Made by a program: the position numbers and the translations under genes. Shown piece by piece: positions 15,164-20,768 of a DNA stretch of 25,072 bases. The notes beneath the pieces are model-generated. The model had not been told where the DNA came from. It saw only the letters and a program-made list of their open reading frames with translations, and did not search any database. Position 1 is the first letter of the stretch. Every line of letters begins with the position of its first letter. The stretch is from a virus: the IMG/VR virus record IMGVR_UViG_3300013102_000073, positions 1-25,072 of that record; one strand, given 5' to 3'.

Positions 15164-15195
15164 GCGGGCCAGCCTAGAACAACCGCGACCATATT

Positions 15196-15233
15196 AAAAG
15201 CCCCCACCATCTACGGATGGTGGGGGCTTTTTT
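15196..15233. terminator. Bidirectional terminator between lysis and integration genes
   Basis: A 16-bp perfect stem, AAAAGCCCCCACCATC (15196-15211) with 15216-15231, loop TACG, T-runs in both directions. It closes the late + transcript and the - strand integrase transcript. Confidence 0.9.
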
Positions 15234-15257
15234 GCGTGCTGGCGAATGTGGTGAATC

Positions 15258-15497
15258 TCAGGCGCTCAGGTACTCGCGTCCCTTAGCTGTCAGTTCGTAG
15301 TCGCCGCGGCAGCCGCAGTTGCAGCCCGTGAGGTAGCCCTTGTCGATGAGCTTACCCATCTTGGCACGGAACAACCTGCCAGGCAGATCAGAGTACGGCG
15401 GATCGAAGTCCCACGCATTCACCCACATACCCTTTTCGGCTTCCTTGGCGGCGACAAACCGCAACAGCGGCCTGTCAGCGATGTCCTTACACTGCAT
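15258..15497 (-). CDS. Small winged-helix-like protein downstream of integrase
   Basis: 79-aa protein, last gene of the integration operon. ATG at 15497 has GAGGAG upstream, overlapping the integrase stop region (10-nt gap). Middle: W-D-F-D-P-P-Y-S-D-L-P. The C-terminal half reads L-I-D-K-G-Y-L-T-G-C-N-C-G-C-R-G-D-Y-E-L-T-A-K-G, typical of the second helix and wing of small winged-helix proteins (x-K-G-Y-L ... Y-x-L-T-x-K-G), with an inserted C-x-C-x-C that could bind metal. Could be a DNA-binding partner of integrase or a regulator. No named family recognised. Confidence 0.65.
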   Translation of the reverse strand: MQCKDIADRPLLRFVAAKEAEKGMWVNAWDFDPPYSDLPGRLFRAKMGKLIDKGYLTGCNCGCRGDYELTAKGREYLSA

Positions 15498-15506
15498 CTT
15501 TGCTCC

Positions 15507-16652
15507 TCACGCTTCTAGTTGTTTACCCATGTTGCTGAACACGAGCGCGCCCTTGGTGTGGCTGGAATGCATGAGGTGTGCGTACACGCGTTCGGTGGTC
15601 GCTGTTGAGGAGTGCCCGAGTCTGCGTGCCACCTCGTACAAACTGAGCCCGCCTTGGAGCCCCCATGACGCGCTGGTGTGCCTCAGATCATGCAGTCGTG
15701 GCGTCTTGTGGAAGCTTGGATCCTCGGCGCGCGCCTTCTCCATCGCTTCCTGCCAGGCGTTCCACAAATACTTTTGCGCCACCCGCCCACCTGTTGATGT
15801 GCGGAACACGAGCGTATCCCCTGAGACGCCTTCCATGGCTGGTTTCAGGGCCTCAATAACCATGGGCGGGATGCTGACACTCCGCTTAGAACTGGCGGTC
15901 TTAGGCTGCGCAATGTAGTACGCATTCGCCCCGTCACGCTTCCACGACTTATTCAAACGAACAACCCACGTAAACCCGGCGTCCGCGTCCCTGACCTGCG
16001 CGAAGTCCCCCACCTTCACCGCTGTAGCCTCACCGAACCTCGCCCCGGACATGACCAGGAACAACGCGAGCGGCTGCCATAACGGGTTGAGGTTCCGGTA
16101 TAGGAGTTCCCATTCGTCCCACGTGAGGAACTGTTCTTTGTCCTCGGCGTGTTCGGTGGTCGGCAACGCTACCCCGCGGCAAGGATTATCCGGCCGGTAA
16201 CCCAACCTGATCGCCGTTTCCATGCCGGCGCTGATGAGCCCGTGCACGTTCCTAATGGTCTTCGGCGCCAACTGCTTGTCCTGCATCGCCCGAACCCAGC
16301 TAGTGAGGTGCCGGATGTCCAGCGCCGTCACAGCAACGCCACCAATGTGCGGGCTGATGTGGTCGTTGATCATGTTCCGGTAATTACGGATCGTCTGAGA
16401 CGTGGGTTTCACGAGCAGGTCAACATGTTCCGTCAACACCTGGGACACTGTGCGGGCGTTCTGCGTGTGCGCGTACACGACAGCCTCAGCAATGTTGTAG
16501 CTGTTGCTGTTCAGCTCTAGTGCGGCTTTGAACAGTTCAGCCTCAGCCACGGTATCGAACGACTGCCCACGCTGCTTACCGTCCGAGTCGCGCCAACCAA
16601 CCGTGTGATACTCCGACCCGTTCGCCCGGGTGCGGGTACGGATACTAGCCAC
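15507..16652 (-). CDS. int: Tyrosine integrase
   Basis: 381-aa site-specific recombinase for attP x attB integration. The N-terminal domain (1-55, S-I-R-T-R-T-R-A-N-G-S-E-Y) is of the arm-binding type, the core-binding SAM-like domain lies at about 65-165, and the catalytic domain at 170-375. Catalytic set visible: Arg205 in S-G-A-R-F-G-E, Lys251 region (P-K-T-A-S-S-K-R), H-D-L-R-H-T (His321, Arg324), L-G-H-S-S (His347) and Tyr357 in E-R-V-Y-A-H-L. All present, so probably functional. GTG start at 16652, two bases after the preceding stop, suggests coupling. attP lies about 420 bp upstream, with arm sites to match the N-terminal domain. Confidence 0.95.
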   Translation of the reverse strand: MASIRTRTRANGSEYHTVGWRDSDGKQRGQSFDTVAEAELFKAALELNSNSYNIAEAVVYAHTQNARTVSQVLTEHVDLLVKPTSQTIRNYRNMINDHISPHIGGVAVTALDIRHLTSWVRAMQDKQLAPKTIRNVHGLISAGMETAIRLGYRPDNPCRGVALPTTEHAEDKEQFLTWDEWELLYRNLNPLWQPLALFLVMSGARFGEATAVKVGDFAQVRDADAGFTWVVRLNKSWKRDGANAYYIAQPKTASSKRSVSIPPMVIEALKPAMEGVSGDTLVFRTSTGGRVAQKYLWNAWQEAMEKARAEDPSFHKTPRLHDLRHTSASWGLQGGLSLYEVARRLGHSSTATTERVYAHLMHSSHTKGALVFSNMGKQLEA

Positions 16653-16654
16653 GG

Positions 16655-16924
16655 CTAGCCCTGCTTCTTTCGCCAGTCGTCATTTAGAGCTTCGAGTGAC
16701 TGGCGGGCCATCTTGTCAGCGAACGTCTCATCATCCACAAGTTCGCCCACCAGTTCGACGGGCGGGAACTTCGCAGTGAAGCGCGTACCCATTGAGACCG
16801 GGTCATACCATTGCGTCAGCTCAAGGTCGTCAGCGGTGCTCAAGTCGCGCGGTGTGATCGTCACCTCGCCGCCCAACTTGTGAATCAGGATGGCGATCAT
16901 TGCTTCCTGCTGGGTCATCGTCAT
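16655..16924 (-). CDS. Small hypothetical protein, first gene of the integrase operon
   Basis: 89-aa acidic protein. ATG at 16924 follows AGGAA, and the stop is 2 nt before the integrase GTG, so the two are co-translated. N-terminus M-T-M-T-Q-Q-E-A-M-I-A-I-L-I-H-K-L-G-G is followed by E-V-T-I-T-P-R-D-L, a common pattern in small phage proteins of unknown function. A C-terminal helix ends D-D-W-R-K-K-Q-G. Not recognised as excisionase (no clear HTH). An AAGTGC inverted repeat lies just upstream and may control the operon. Confidence 0.7.
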   Translation of the reverse strand: MTMTQQEAMIAILIHKLGGEVTITPRDLSTADDLELTQWYDPVSMGTRFTAKFPPVELVGELVDDETFADKMARQSLEALNDDWRKKQG

Positions 16925-16951
16925 ACTGCGTTCCTGTCTGCGTCGCTGTGG

Positions 16952-16984
16952 GCACTTGCCTCATCTAAGTGCATTTAAGTATCC
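16952..16984. promoter_or_regulatory. AAGTRC-type operator candidate upstream of integrase operon
   Basis: Contains GCACTT (16952), AAGTGC (16967) and AAGTAT (16977). The 18-bp element 16967-16984 recurs, with changes, at 17962-17978 and inverted at 24961-24980. In each case it sits upstream of a transcription unit in the same orientation relative to that unit. Confidence 0.45.
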
Positions 16985-17043
16985 ATCAATTCAATTCTAG
17001 GGGCATCCGTCAACAATTGCTAGTCCCCCGTCAACAGATAAGA

Positions 17044-17071
17044 AAAAACCCCCTATTTCTAGAGGGTTTTT
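17044..17071. terminator. Terminator hairpin beside the attP core
   Basis: AAAACCCCCT (17045-17054) pairs with AGAGGGTTTT (17061-17070), one mismatch, six-base loop, T-runs both ways. On the - strand it directly follows the tRNA CCA end, exactly where a host tRNA terminator would be, so it may belong to the segment shared with attB. Confidence 0.65.
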
Positions 17072-17096
17072 GGTGCCCGAGGTGGGACTCGAACCC
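17071..17096 (-). other. attP core: 3' end of a tRNA gene
   Basis: Read on the - strand: GGGTTCGAGTCCC (T-arm with TTCGAGT loop), then ACCTCGGGCA and CCA. Beyond 17096 the T-stem no longer pairs (ACGGG against CCCAC), so identity to the host tRNA probably ends near there. The tRNA type cannot be read from this fragment; the acceptor would start near TGCCCGAGG. Confidence 0.75.
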
Positions 17097-17144
17097 GTAT
17101 CCCAACCCTGTCAGGACGCGGAAAACCCCTAGAACACAGTCCCC

Positions 17145-17171
17145 ACGAGTGTCTACGAGTGTCAACGACAC
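17145..17171. repeat. 10-bp direct repeats beside attP (possible Xis sites)
   Basis: ACGAGTGTCT, ACGAGTGTCA and partial ACGACACGCA follow each other with exact 10-bp spacing between the core and the right arm sites. This is the usual arrangement of excisionase binding sites in lambda-like systems. Confidence 0.5.
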
Positions 17172-17252
17172 GCAATTTTGTTGACGCCGTCAACAGCCGG
17201 CACCAGCCCACCTTTTCAAGCTTTAGGGCACTTTAGGCGGAACCAATAAAAC

Positions 17253-17287
17253 GCAAAAGGCCCCCACCGGATGGTGTGGGCCTTTGC
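17253..17287 (-). terminator. Terminator downstream of the tRNA-like RNA
   Basis: Near-perfect stem (CACC/GGTG core, GGCCC arms, one bulge), loop of four, followed on the - strand by GTTTTATT. It ends transcripts coming from the tRNA-like element. Confidence 0.75.
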
Positions 17288-17296
17288 TGTTCTAGT

Positions 17297-17410
17297 TGGT
17301 TGCGCTGGCGGGATTCGAACTCCGCGTCCACTTCCCCGGCATAAGGTTGGACACCGTATCCACGACTGCCGCGTGGGGTGTAGCTATTGCCATCCACTAC
17401 AGACAGCACA
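17297..17410 (-). ncRNA. tRNA-like RNA with long variable arm
   Basis: A 114-nt cloverleaf can be drawn. Acceptor TGTGCTG/CAGCGCA (one G-T), A discriminator and encoded CCA. D-arm TGTAG/CTACA with 13-nt loop containing GG. Anticodon arm CCACG/CGTGG with 7-nt loop CGGCAGT. Long variable arm GTGTCCA/TGGACGC with 17-nt loop. T-arm GCGG(A)G-TTCGAAT-CCCGC with one bulged A. Oddities: base 33 is G not U, the T-stem has an extra A, and total length exceeds class II tRNAs. Nominal anticodon would be GCA. CTAGTTGG before the 5' end pairs with CCAACTAG at the 3' end, extending the acceptor helix to 16 positions and hiding CCA. A terminator follows. Probably a non-decoding tRNA relative; it could be a decayed tRNA. 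Confidence 0.55.
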
Positions 17411-17446
17411 GCCAACTAGAAGTCTATAGGAGCGCTTTGTTGTCGC

Positions 17447-17650
17447 TCATCCTTGGCTCCTGTAGGGGCTGGTGATCTGGGTAGTGGCCTCGAAGTCTTG
17501 GGCCACTCCGACCTCGCGTCCAGCCTCCCACGCTTCCGCCAGCATGTGCGGGGACGCGGCTTCGAGCATCTTCCGAACCGTTGCCCTCGATAGCCAGTCG
17601 TCATCAGGGATCTTCGAACGAGCCGCCTCTACCGCAGCTTCCGGGATCAC
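17447..17650 (-). CDS. Small conserved actinophage protein (67 aa)
   Basis: 67-aa protein, GTG start at 17650 overlapping the DUF6221 stop (GTGA). The text M-I-P-E-A-A-V-E-A-A and M-L-E-A-A-S-P-H-M-L-A-E-A-W-E-A-G is a pattern seen in many small actinobacterial phage and host-associated proteins (V-P-x-A-A-V-E-A-A ... L-E-A-A-A-P-x-L). No function known to me. Longer upstream reading in this frame is inside the DUF6221 gene and unlikely. It is co-transcribed with that gene and ends about 35 bases before the tRNA-like RNA. Confidence 0.65.
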   Translation of the reverse strand: MIPEAAVEAARSKIPDDDWLSRATVRKMLEAASPHMLAEAWEAGREVGVAQDFEATTQITSPYRSQG

Positions 17651-17928
17651 TTGGCCCACTCCTGCTGGTAGGCCGGGTGAGATGCGTAAACACATGCGAG
17701 GACCGCGAGAACTTCGCCGTCACTGTGCGCCAAGAGTTTCCGCTTTGCGGCGGCTTCGGCGGCCATGCGCTCCGGCACACCACAGTTGCACGGGTAAGAG
17801 TAGCCAGACTCGTCCGGGATCCAGCCACAGTCCTCCCGGTGGCACTCCCGCAAGGTGGCCGACACTTCATCCTCGGTAATGCGAGCTTCCAGGAACTCGG
17901 TGATCGTCATTTGCTTATTGTCGCTCAT
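17647..17928 (-). CDS. DUF6221 family protein
   Basis: 93-aa protein matching the DUF6221 pattern: (M)T-I-T-E-F-L-E-A-R-I-x-E-D-E near the N-terminus, a middle part with Cys pairs (C-H-R-E-D-C-G and Y-P-C-N-C-G), K-R-K-L-L, and C-terminal L-A-V-L-A-C-V-Y-A-S-H-P-A-Y-Q-Q-E-W. Function of the family is unknown. I use ATG 17928; the second Met (17910) is where many relatives begin. TAGGAT-N6 precedes ATG 17928, so it may be leaderless, although a G-run could act as a weak ribosome site. An AAGTRC-type motif lies 34-50 bases upstream. Confidence 0.8.
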   Translation of the reverse strand: MSDNKQMTITEFLEARITEDEVSATLRECHREDCGWIPDESGYSYPCNCGVPERMAAEAAAKRKLLAHSDGEVLAVLACVYASHPAYQQEWAK

Positions 17929-17946
17929 GCCCCCATCCTACCCGAA

Positions 17947-17978
17947 AGCACTCAAGTAGCACAGTGCTTTTAAGTACC
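17947..17978. promoter_or_regulatory. AAGTRC-type operator candidate upstream of DUF6221 gene
   Basis: AGCACT (17947) and AGTGCT (17963) form an inverted repeat; CAGTGCTTTTAAGTACC (17962-17978) matches the elements at 16967 and 24961-24980. It lies between the ImmA-gene terminator and the DUF6221 start. Confidence 0.45.
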
Positions 17979-17988
17979 AACACCGCCC

Positions 17989-18020
17989 AAGCAAAAGAGG
18001 CCCCGAAAAGTGGGGCCTCT
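17989..18020 (-). terminator. Terminator of the ImmA-like gene
   Basis: AGAGGCCCC (17996-18004) with GGGGCCTCT (18012-18020), 7-nt loop, followed on the - strand by TTTGC. It sits 14 bases after the ImmA-like stop. Confidence 0.8.
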
Positions 18021-18033
18021 CTCATGCGGGGGT

Positions 18034-18444
18034 TCATACGGGGGTGAGCATCCGCGCTGGGTGGCGGGCTTCAACAATGGGACACAGCCGGCACGTCAAA
18101 CAACCCACAGCCTCAGCCTGCGCATCCGTCAACGTCGCCGCACGATCCATCAACACCTGACGCGTCACACCAAGACCACGCGCAACCTGGGCGAGCGTCG
18201 AACCCTCACACCGCGGGCCGCCCTCAGCCAGATTCGAATCAGGGAGGAGGCGGCGGGCGGTCTCGTAGCGGACCATCATCTCAACCGCCTCAACCTGCAC
18301 CGTCGAATGGCCCAACTCGATATGGATCTGCTCGTGAGCTACGGCGCACTTCTCCTGCACCTCATTCAACCGATCATCAACCCAAATATCGACACCATCA
18401 GTACGAGCCGCCACACCATCAGGCATGCGCGTTTTATATACCAT
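18034..18444 (-). CDS. ImmA/IrrE-like metallopeptidase
   Basis: 136 aa from ATG 18444; a GTG at 18489 would add 15 residues, and the start is uncertain because neither has a clear ribosome site. The family signature is complete: T-D-G-V-D-I-W-V-D-D-R-L, then A-H-E-Q-I-H-I-E-L-G-H, an HExxH zinc site (His37, Glu38, His41 from this start), and a later M-V-R-Y-E-T-A-R-R-L-L helix. A C-terminal helix-turn-helix-like stretch (T-L-A-Q-V-A-R-G-L-G-V-T-R-Q-V-L) follows. In ICEBs1, ImmA cleaves the repressor ImmR; here the neighbouring two-HTH regulator is the likely partner. Context and motif are strong, the partner is inferred. Confidence 0.82.
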   Translation of the reverse strand: MVYKTRMPDGVAARTDGVDIWVDDRLNEVQEKCAVAHEQIHIELGHSTVQVEAVEMMVRYETARRLLPDSNLAEGGPRCEGSTLAQVARGLGVTRQVLMDRAATLTDAQAEAVGCLTCRLCPIVEARHPARMLTPV

Positions 18445-18658
18445 GACCAACCGTAAAACCCCCAGCGTTAGAACTATCGTGTCGCCCACTGCATAACCGA
18501 CATGTGAAAAGCATATTTGAAGCCAACGACATTATTAGCACTAGCACAGCCCCTAATGGATCCTTGGCGAGACAGATCGGTCACACAGCCTACTGATTAC
18601 AAGGCATGCCACGATTTGGTGTAGGAAAAGATGCGCCGAACCTGCGCAGACACTTCGT
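18445..18658. other. Gap between ImmA-like and regulator genes
   Basis: About 210 bases with no convincing gene. Locally AT-rich around 18500-18560 on the - strand, with AATAAT (5 of 6 to a -10 box), but no good -35 found. It probably carries the promoter of the ImmA-like gene. Confidence 0.3.
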
Positions 18659-19327
18659 TCAGTCCTCGTTACCGGACTCGTCTTCCAGGTGCTCAGCGTT
18701 CGTGGATGCGGCGAGCCCGAACATGTCACGCACACGGGCTTCCATCGGCGACGGAACCTGAGACAGCCGGCGGGTAAGTTCCTCGATCAGCTCAGCGTTC
18801 GTCAGCAGCGATGCGCTCTTGATCCCACCCTGAGCTGCGATGTGAAGCGAGTCCTCAGCGTCGACTTCCTCCATCGTGATCTCAGATGCCTTGCGATCAA
18901 CCATCCGCATAACGTCCTCGATCACACCGAGCCGCCACCCCAAGGCCTTCTCCATCTTCCGCTGGTTGGTGCCGCTCATGAGGCGCCGGCCAAACTCAAA
19001 GTCCCGAACCGTGGAGTCCGACCCCATGCCAGCCTCTTTGGCGAACGGCACGCGCCCCAAGCCCAGCTCTTCACGCCGCTGCTTAGCGAGCCGTCCCAGC
19101 TGCCGAAGCAACGCGCCGTGACCAAACTCCGGCACCGACTCGCCATTCATATCTAGGGCCTTCCGCACTGCAGCGACTTTCACCGCGGGTACTTCCTTCG
19201 TCCCATTCTCCCACTCAATAACTGCACTCATCGTTACTCCAACTCGGTCTGCCAGCTCCTGGACGCTCATCCCCAGCGACAGGCGGTGTGAACTTATCTC
19301 GTTTGAATCGAGGCTGTTCATGCTCAT
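18659..19327 (-). CDS. Phage repressor candidate with two HTH domains
   Basis: 222 aa from ATG 19327, chosen because GGGGAGAAAG lies just upstream; the frame extends to ATG 19402 without a ribosome site. First XRE-type HTH at about 12-60 (S-V-Q-E-L-A-D-R-V-G-V-T-M-S-A-V-I-E-W-E-N-G), second at about 78-135 (R-V-P-F-A-K-E-A-G-M-G-S-D-S-T-V-R-D-F-E). C-terminal region has L-T-N-A-E-L-I-E-E-L-T-R-R-L and an acidic end. It diverges from the Cro-like gene across the GTTAC array and is followed by an ImmA-like peptidase, so immunity repressor is the best call. The two-HTH arrangement could let one chain bind two half-sites. Confidence 0.75.
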   Translation of the reverse strand: MSMNSLDSNEISSHRLSLGMSVQELADRVGVTMSAVIEWENGTKEVPAVKVAAVRKALDMNGESVPEFGHGALLRQLGRLAKQRREELGLGRVPFAKEAGMGSDSTVRDFEFGRRLMSGTNQRKMEKALGWRLGVIEDVMRMVDRKASEITMEEVDAEDSLHIAAQGGIKSASLLTNAELIEELTRRLSQVPSPMEARVRDMFGLAASTNAEHLEDESGNED

Positions 19328-19441
19328 GATCTTTCTCCCCATGTATGTGTTGCGCAATGTCTGCGGGTACTCGTTTTTGCTCTGCGGCCTACTTGGCGTC
19401 ACTCGCCCCGGCGCTCATTCCGGTTCCCATCGAGTGTCCGA

Positions 19442-19669
19442 GTTACTTGATTCGGCGTTGGCCACAGAATTGCAAAAGATTTTGAGTAACCACAACCAGC
19501 GCACTGAGTAACTTACGGCATTAATTGGCGTAACCCATGGTCAATAGCCGTTCGAATTTATGTTCGAACAGTAACCCCGTTACCCAGCAACGGCGCGGAA
19601 TTTGAGGTCGGTTACCGGGAGTTACTGGGTCCGGGTTGACGAAGTTACTGATGTTGACTTAGGGTTACT
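19442..19669. promoter_or_regulatory. Immunity operator array: ten GTTAC half-sites
   Basis: GTTAC or its complement starts at 19442, 19486, 19508, 19530, 19571, 19579, 19611, 19621, 19644 and 19664. Spacings are 44, 22, 22, 41, 8, 32, 10, 23 and 20, near multiples of the DNA helical turn. Consensus about RRGTTACTG. It fills the 270-base space between divergent regulator genes; no gene is seen there. Confidence 0.7.
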
Positions 19670-19672
19670 GCA
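19636..19672 (+). promoter_or_regulatory. Early (PR-like) promoter, probably leaderless
   Basis: TTGACG (19636-19641), 18-bp spacer, TAGGGT (19660-19665), then 6 bases to ATG 19672, so the transcript would start at the start codon. One GTTACT lies in the spacer and one overlaps the -10 box, suitable for repression. No Shine-Dalgarno is present for the gene. Confidence 0.6.
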
Positions 19673-20004
19673 TGAGCACAGCAACGATGGGTAGCCGGGC
19701 AGCCCAGAACCAGTACGACCCGGAAGACGTGCGAGTCGGCGAGACTCTCAAGGCCCTCATGTACCGCAACGAGGAAACCCCAGAGGGCTTCCTTATCCGC
19801 CGGCCCATCAAGCACGCAGAACTCGCAGCAGGGATCGTCGTACCGGGCCGCACCAAGCCCTACGACCGCTCCTACATCTCCCAGATCCTCACCGGCGCCA
19901 AGCACCTCAACAACGACATGCTTTACGCAATCGCCCGCTACCTAGGCGTGAACCCCGTAGCCATCAAGCGCCCCGACATGGACCGCGAGCTGGTGGCCGC
20001 ATAA
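19672..20004 (+). CDS. Cro-like HTH regulator
   Basis: 110-aa DNA-binding protein, first gene of the early operon. HTH region about residues 50-95: K-H-A-E-L-A-A-G-I, Y-D-R-S-Y-I-S-Q-I-L-T-G-A-K-H-L (recognition part), then D-M-L-Y-A-I-A-R-Y-L-G-V-N-P, a classic XRE ending. ATG at 19672 chosen as first in frame after the promoter. Divergent from the two-HTH repressor across ten half-sites, the usual Cro position, so it probably helps commit to lysis. Stop overlaps the next ATG by one base. Confidence 0.72.
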   Translation: MSTATMGSRAAQNQYDPEDVRVGETLKALMYRNEETPEGFLIRRPIKHAELAAGIVVPGRTKPYDRSYISQILTGAKHLNNDMLYAIARYLGVNPVAIKRPDMDRELVAA

Positions 20005-20423
20005 TGGCACGCCGCATGGGTTACAACCACCACGAAAAGCTGCACTACGTCTACCGGATCTTCGACAAGACCGGACGCCTCATCTACATCGGATGCACCT
20101 ACAACCCCGAGATGAGAATCAACTCGCACCGCACGACGATCTGGTGGGGCGACCAGATCCATCGCATCAAACTCACCGTCCACCCGAACAAACGCGCCGG
20201 CCACGCAGCCGAAAAGATCGCCATCCACTCCGAGCACCCCCGCTGGAACATCGGCGGACGATGGGCGCACCGGGCCTCATGGAACAGCCAGGACTGGGCG
20301 GACTACATCAAAGCGGCGCAACTCGGCCCCGAGATTTGCGGATTCCGTCTGGAACGGATTGAGCAAGCCAAGCAGTTGATGGCTGAGCGGATCGCAGAAG
20401 AGCAACGCCAGCAAGCCGCCTGA
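20004..20423 (+). CDS. GIY-YIG family endonuclease
   Basis: 139-aa nuclease. Motif residues are all present: Y-V-Y-R-I-F-D (Tyr17), L-I-Y-I-G-C-T (Tyr28), Arg38, His42, Glu70 in A-A-E-K-I-A-I-H (metal-binding position) and P-R-W-N (Asn82). It therefore appears catalytically intact. The GIY-YIG domain takes most of the protein, with a helical tail rich in Gln/Glu/Ala. No extra DNA-binding domain, so not an obvious homing endonuclease. It sits second in the early operon with overlapping start; a role in DNA processing, recombination or host DNA attack is possible but not shown. Confidence 0.82.
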   Translation: MARRMGYNHHEKLHYVYRIFDKTGRLIYIGCTYNPEMRINSHRTTIWWGDQIHRIKLTVHPNKRAGHAAEKIAIHSEHPRWNIGGRWAHRASWNSQDWADYIKAAQLGPEICGFRLERIEQAKQLMAERIAEEQRQQAA

Positions 20424-20424
20424 C

Positions 20425-20652
20425 ATGGAACCGCTGAAAACAATCGGCGAGGTAGCCGAACTCTTCAAGATTTCCCGCTCCACCGCTTACCGCATGAAGA
20501 AGGCCGATTCCTGGCCCCATCACAGATTCGGTACAGAGATTCGGTTCTCTGAGGCCGACATCGCCGCCATCCAGGCGAAGTACGCCAAAACCCCTACACC
20601 AGACCGCCGAACCCCACGGATCGGCACACGCGCAAACAGGAGAAACAAATGA
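20425..20652 (+). CDS. Excisionase-like HTH protein
   Basis: 75-aa protein with a MerR-type/HTH_17 helix-turn-helix: T-I-G-E-V-A-E-L-F-K-I-S-R-S-T-A-Y-R-M-K-K (residues 6-26), then a wing with H-R-F-G-T-E-I-R-F-S-E-A-D-I. The C-terminus is basic (R-R-T-P-R-I-G-T-R-A-N-R-R). This is the standard form of phage Xis proteins. It lies 3.8 kb from the integrase but in the early lytic operon, as expected for controlling excision. The 10-bp direct repeats at attP are possible targets. It begins a run of genes linked by 4-nt overlaps. Confidence 0.75.
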   Translation: MEPLKTIGEVAELFKISRSTAYRMKKADSWPHHRFGTEIRFSEADIAAIQAKYAKTPTPDRRTPRIGTRANRRNK

Positions 20653-20768
20653 GCAACGCTAAGCACACAACCACTTGGACCGCCGAACGTTTCCGCGACG
20701 ACCTGCTGAAGTCCGTGCTGGTCCCGTCCGGCAAGCGCGTTGACCTGACCAAGGGATACCGCAAGTGA
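20649..20768 (+). CDS. Tiny early protein (39 aa)
   Basis: 39-aa basic protein, M-S-N-A-K-H-T-T-T-W to L-T-K-G-Y-R-K. ATG overlaps the Xis-like stop (ATGA), AGGAGAAAC ribosome site upstream, and its stop overlaps the next GTG (GTGA). Centre: A-E-R-F-R-D-D-L-L-K-S-V-L-V-P. Not recognised. Supported by its ribosome site and double 4-nt overlap. Confidence 0.6.
   Translation: MSNAKHTTTWTAERFRDDLLKSVLVPSGKRVDLTKGYRK

Larger units (their letters stand above)
17007..17195. other. attP: attP region: core plus integrase arm-type sites
   Basis: The core is the 3' end of a tRNA gene (17071-17096). GTCAAC sites flank it: CCGTCAACA at 17007-17015 and 17028-17036 (21 bp apart, two helical turns) on the left; TGTCAACG at 17160-17167 and the 17-bp palindrome TGTTGACGCCGTCAACA (17179-17195, two copies) on the right. 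Such arms are expected for the arm-binding N-domain of a tyrosine integrase. The two sides hold phage genes, so this is attP and not a prophage junction. Confidence 0.75.

Noticed and set aside
16969-17184. 71-aa + strand frame across attP
   Set aside because: Its P-R-W-D-S-N segment is the usual false reading of a tRNA 3' end on the complementary strand; no ribosome site.
15258-17297. Prophage end with host DNA on one side
   Set aside because: Phage tail/lysis genes on the left and phage immunity/early genes on the right of the att core; no host gene found.
17297-17410. tmRNA 3' end or prophage junction
   Set aside because: The 3' acceptor resembles tmRNA ends only loosely, there is no tag frame, the fold closes within 114 nt, and arm sites centre on the other tRNA end at 17071.
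17233-17415. 60-aa - strand frame over the tRNA-like RNA
   Set aside because: It runs through the RNA fold and its terminator; the structure explains the sequence better.
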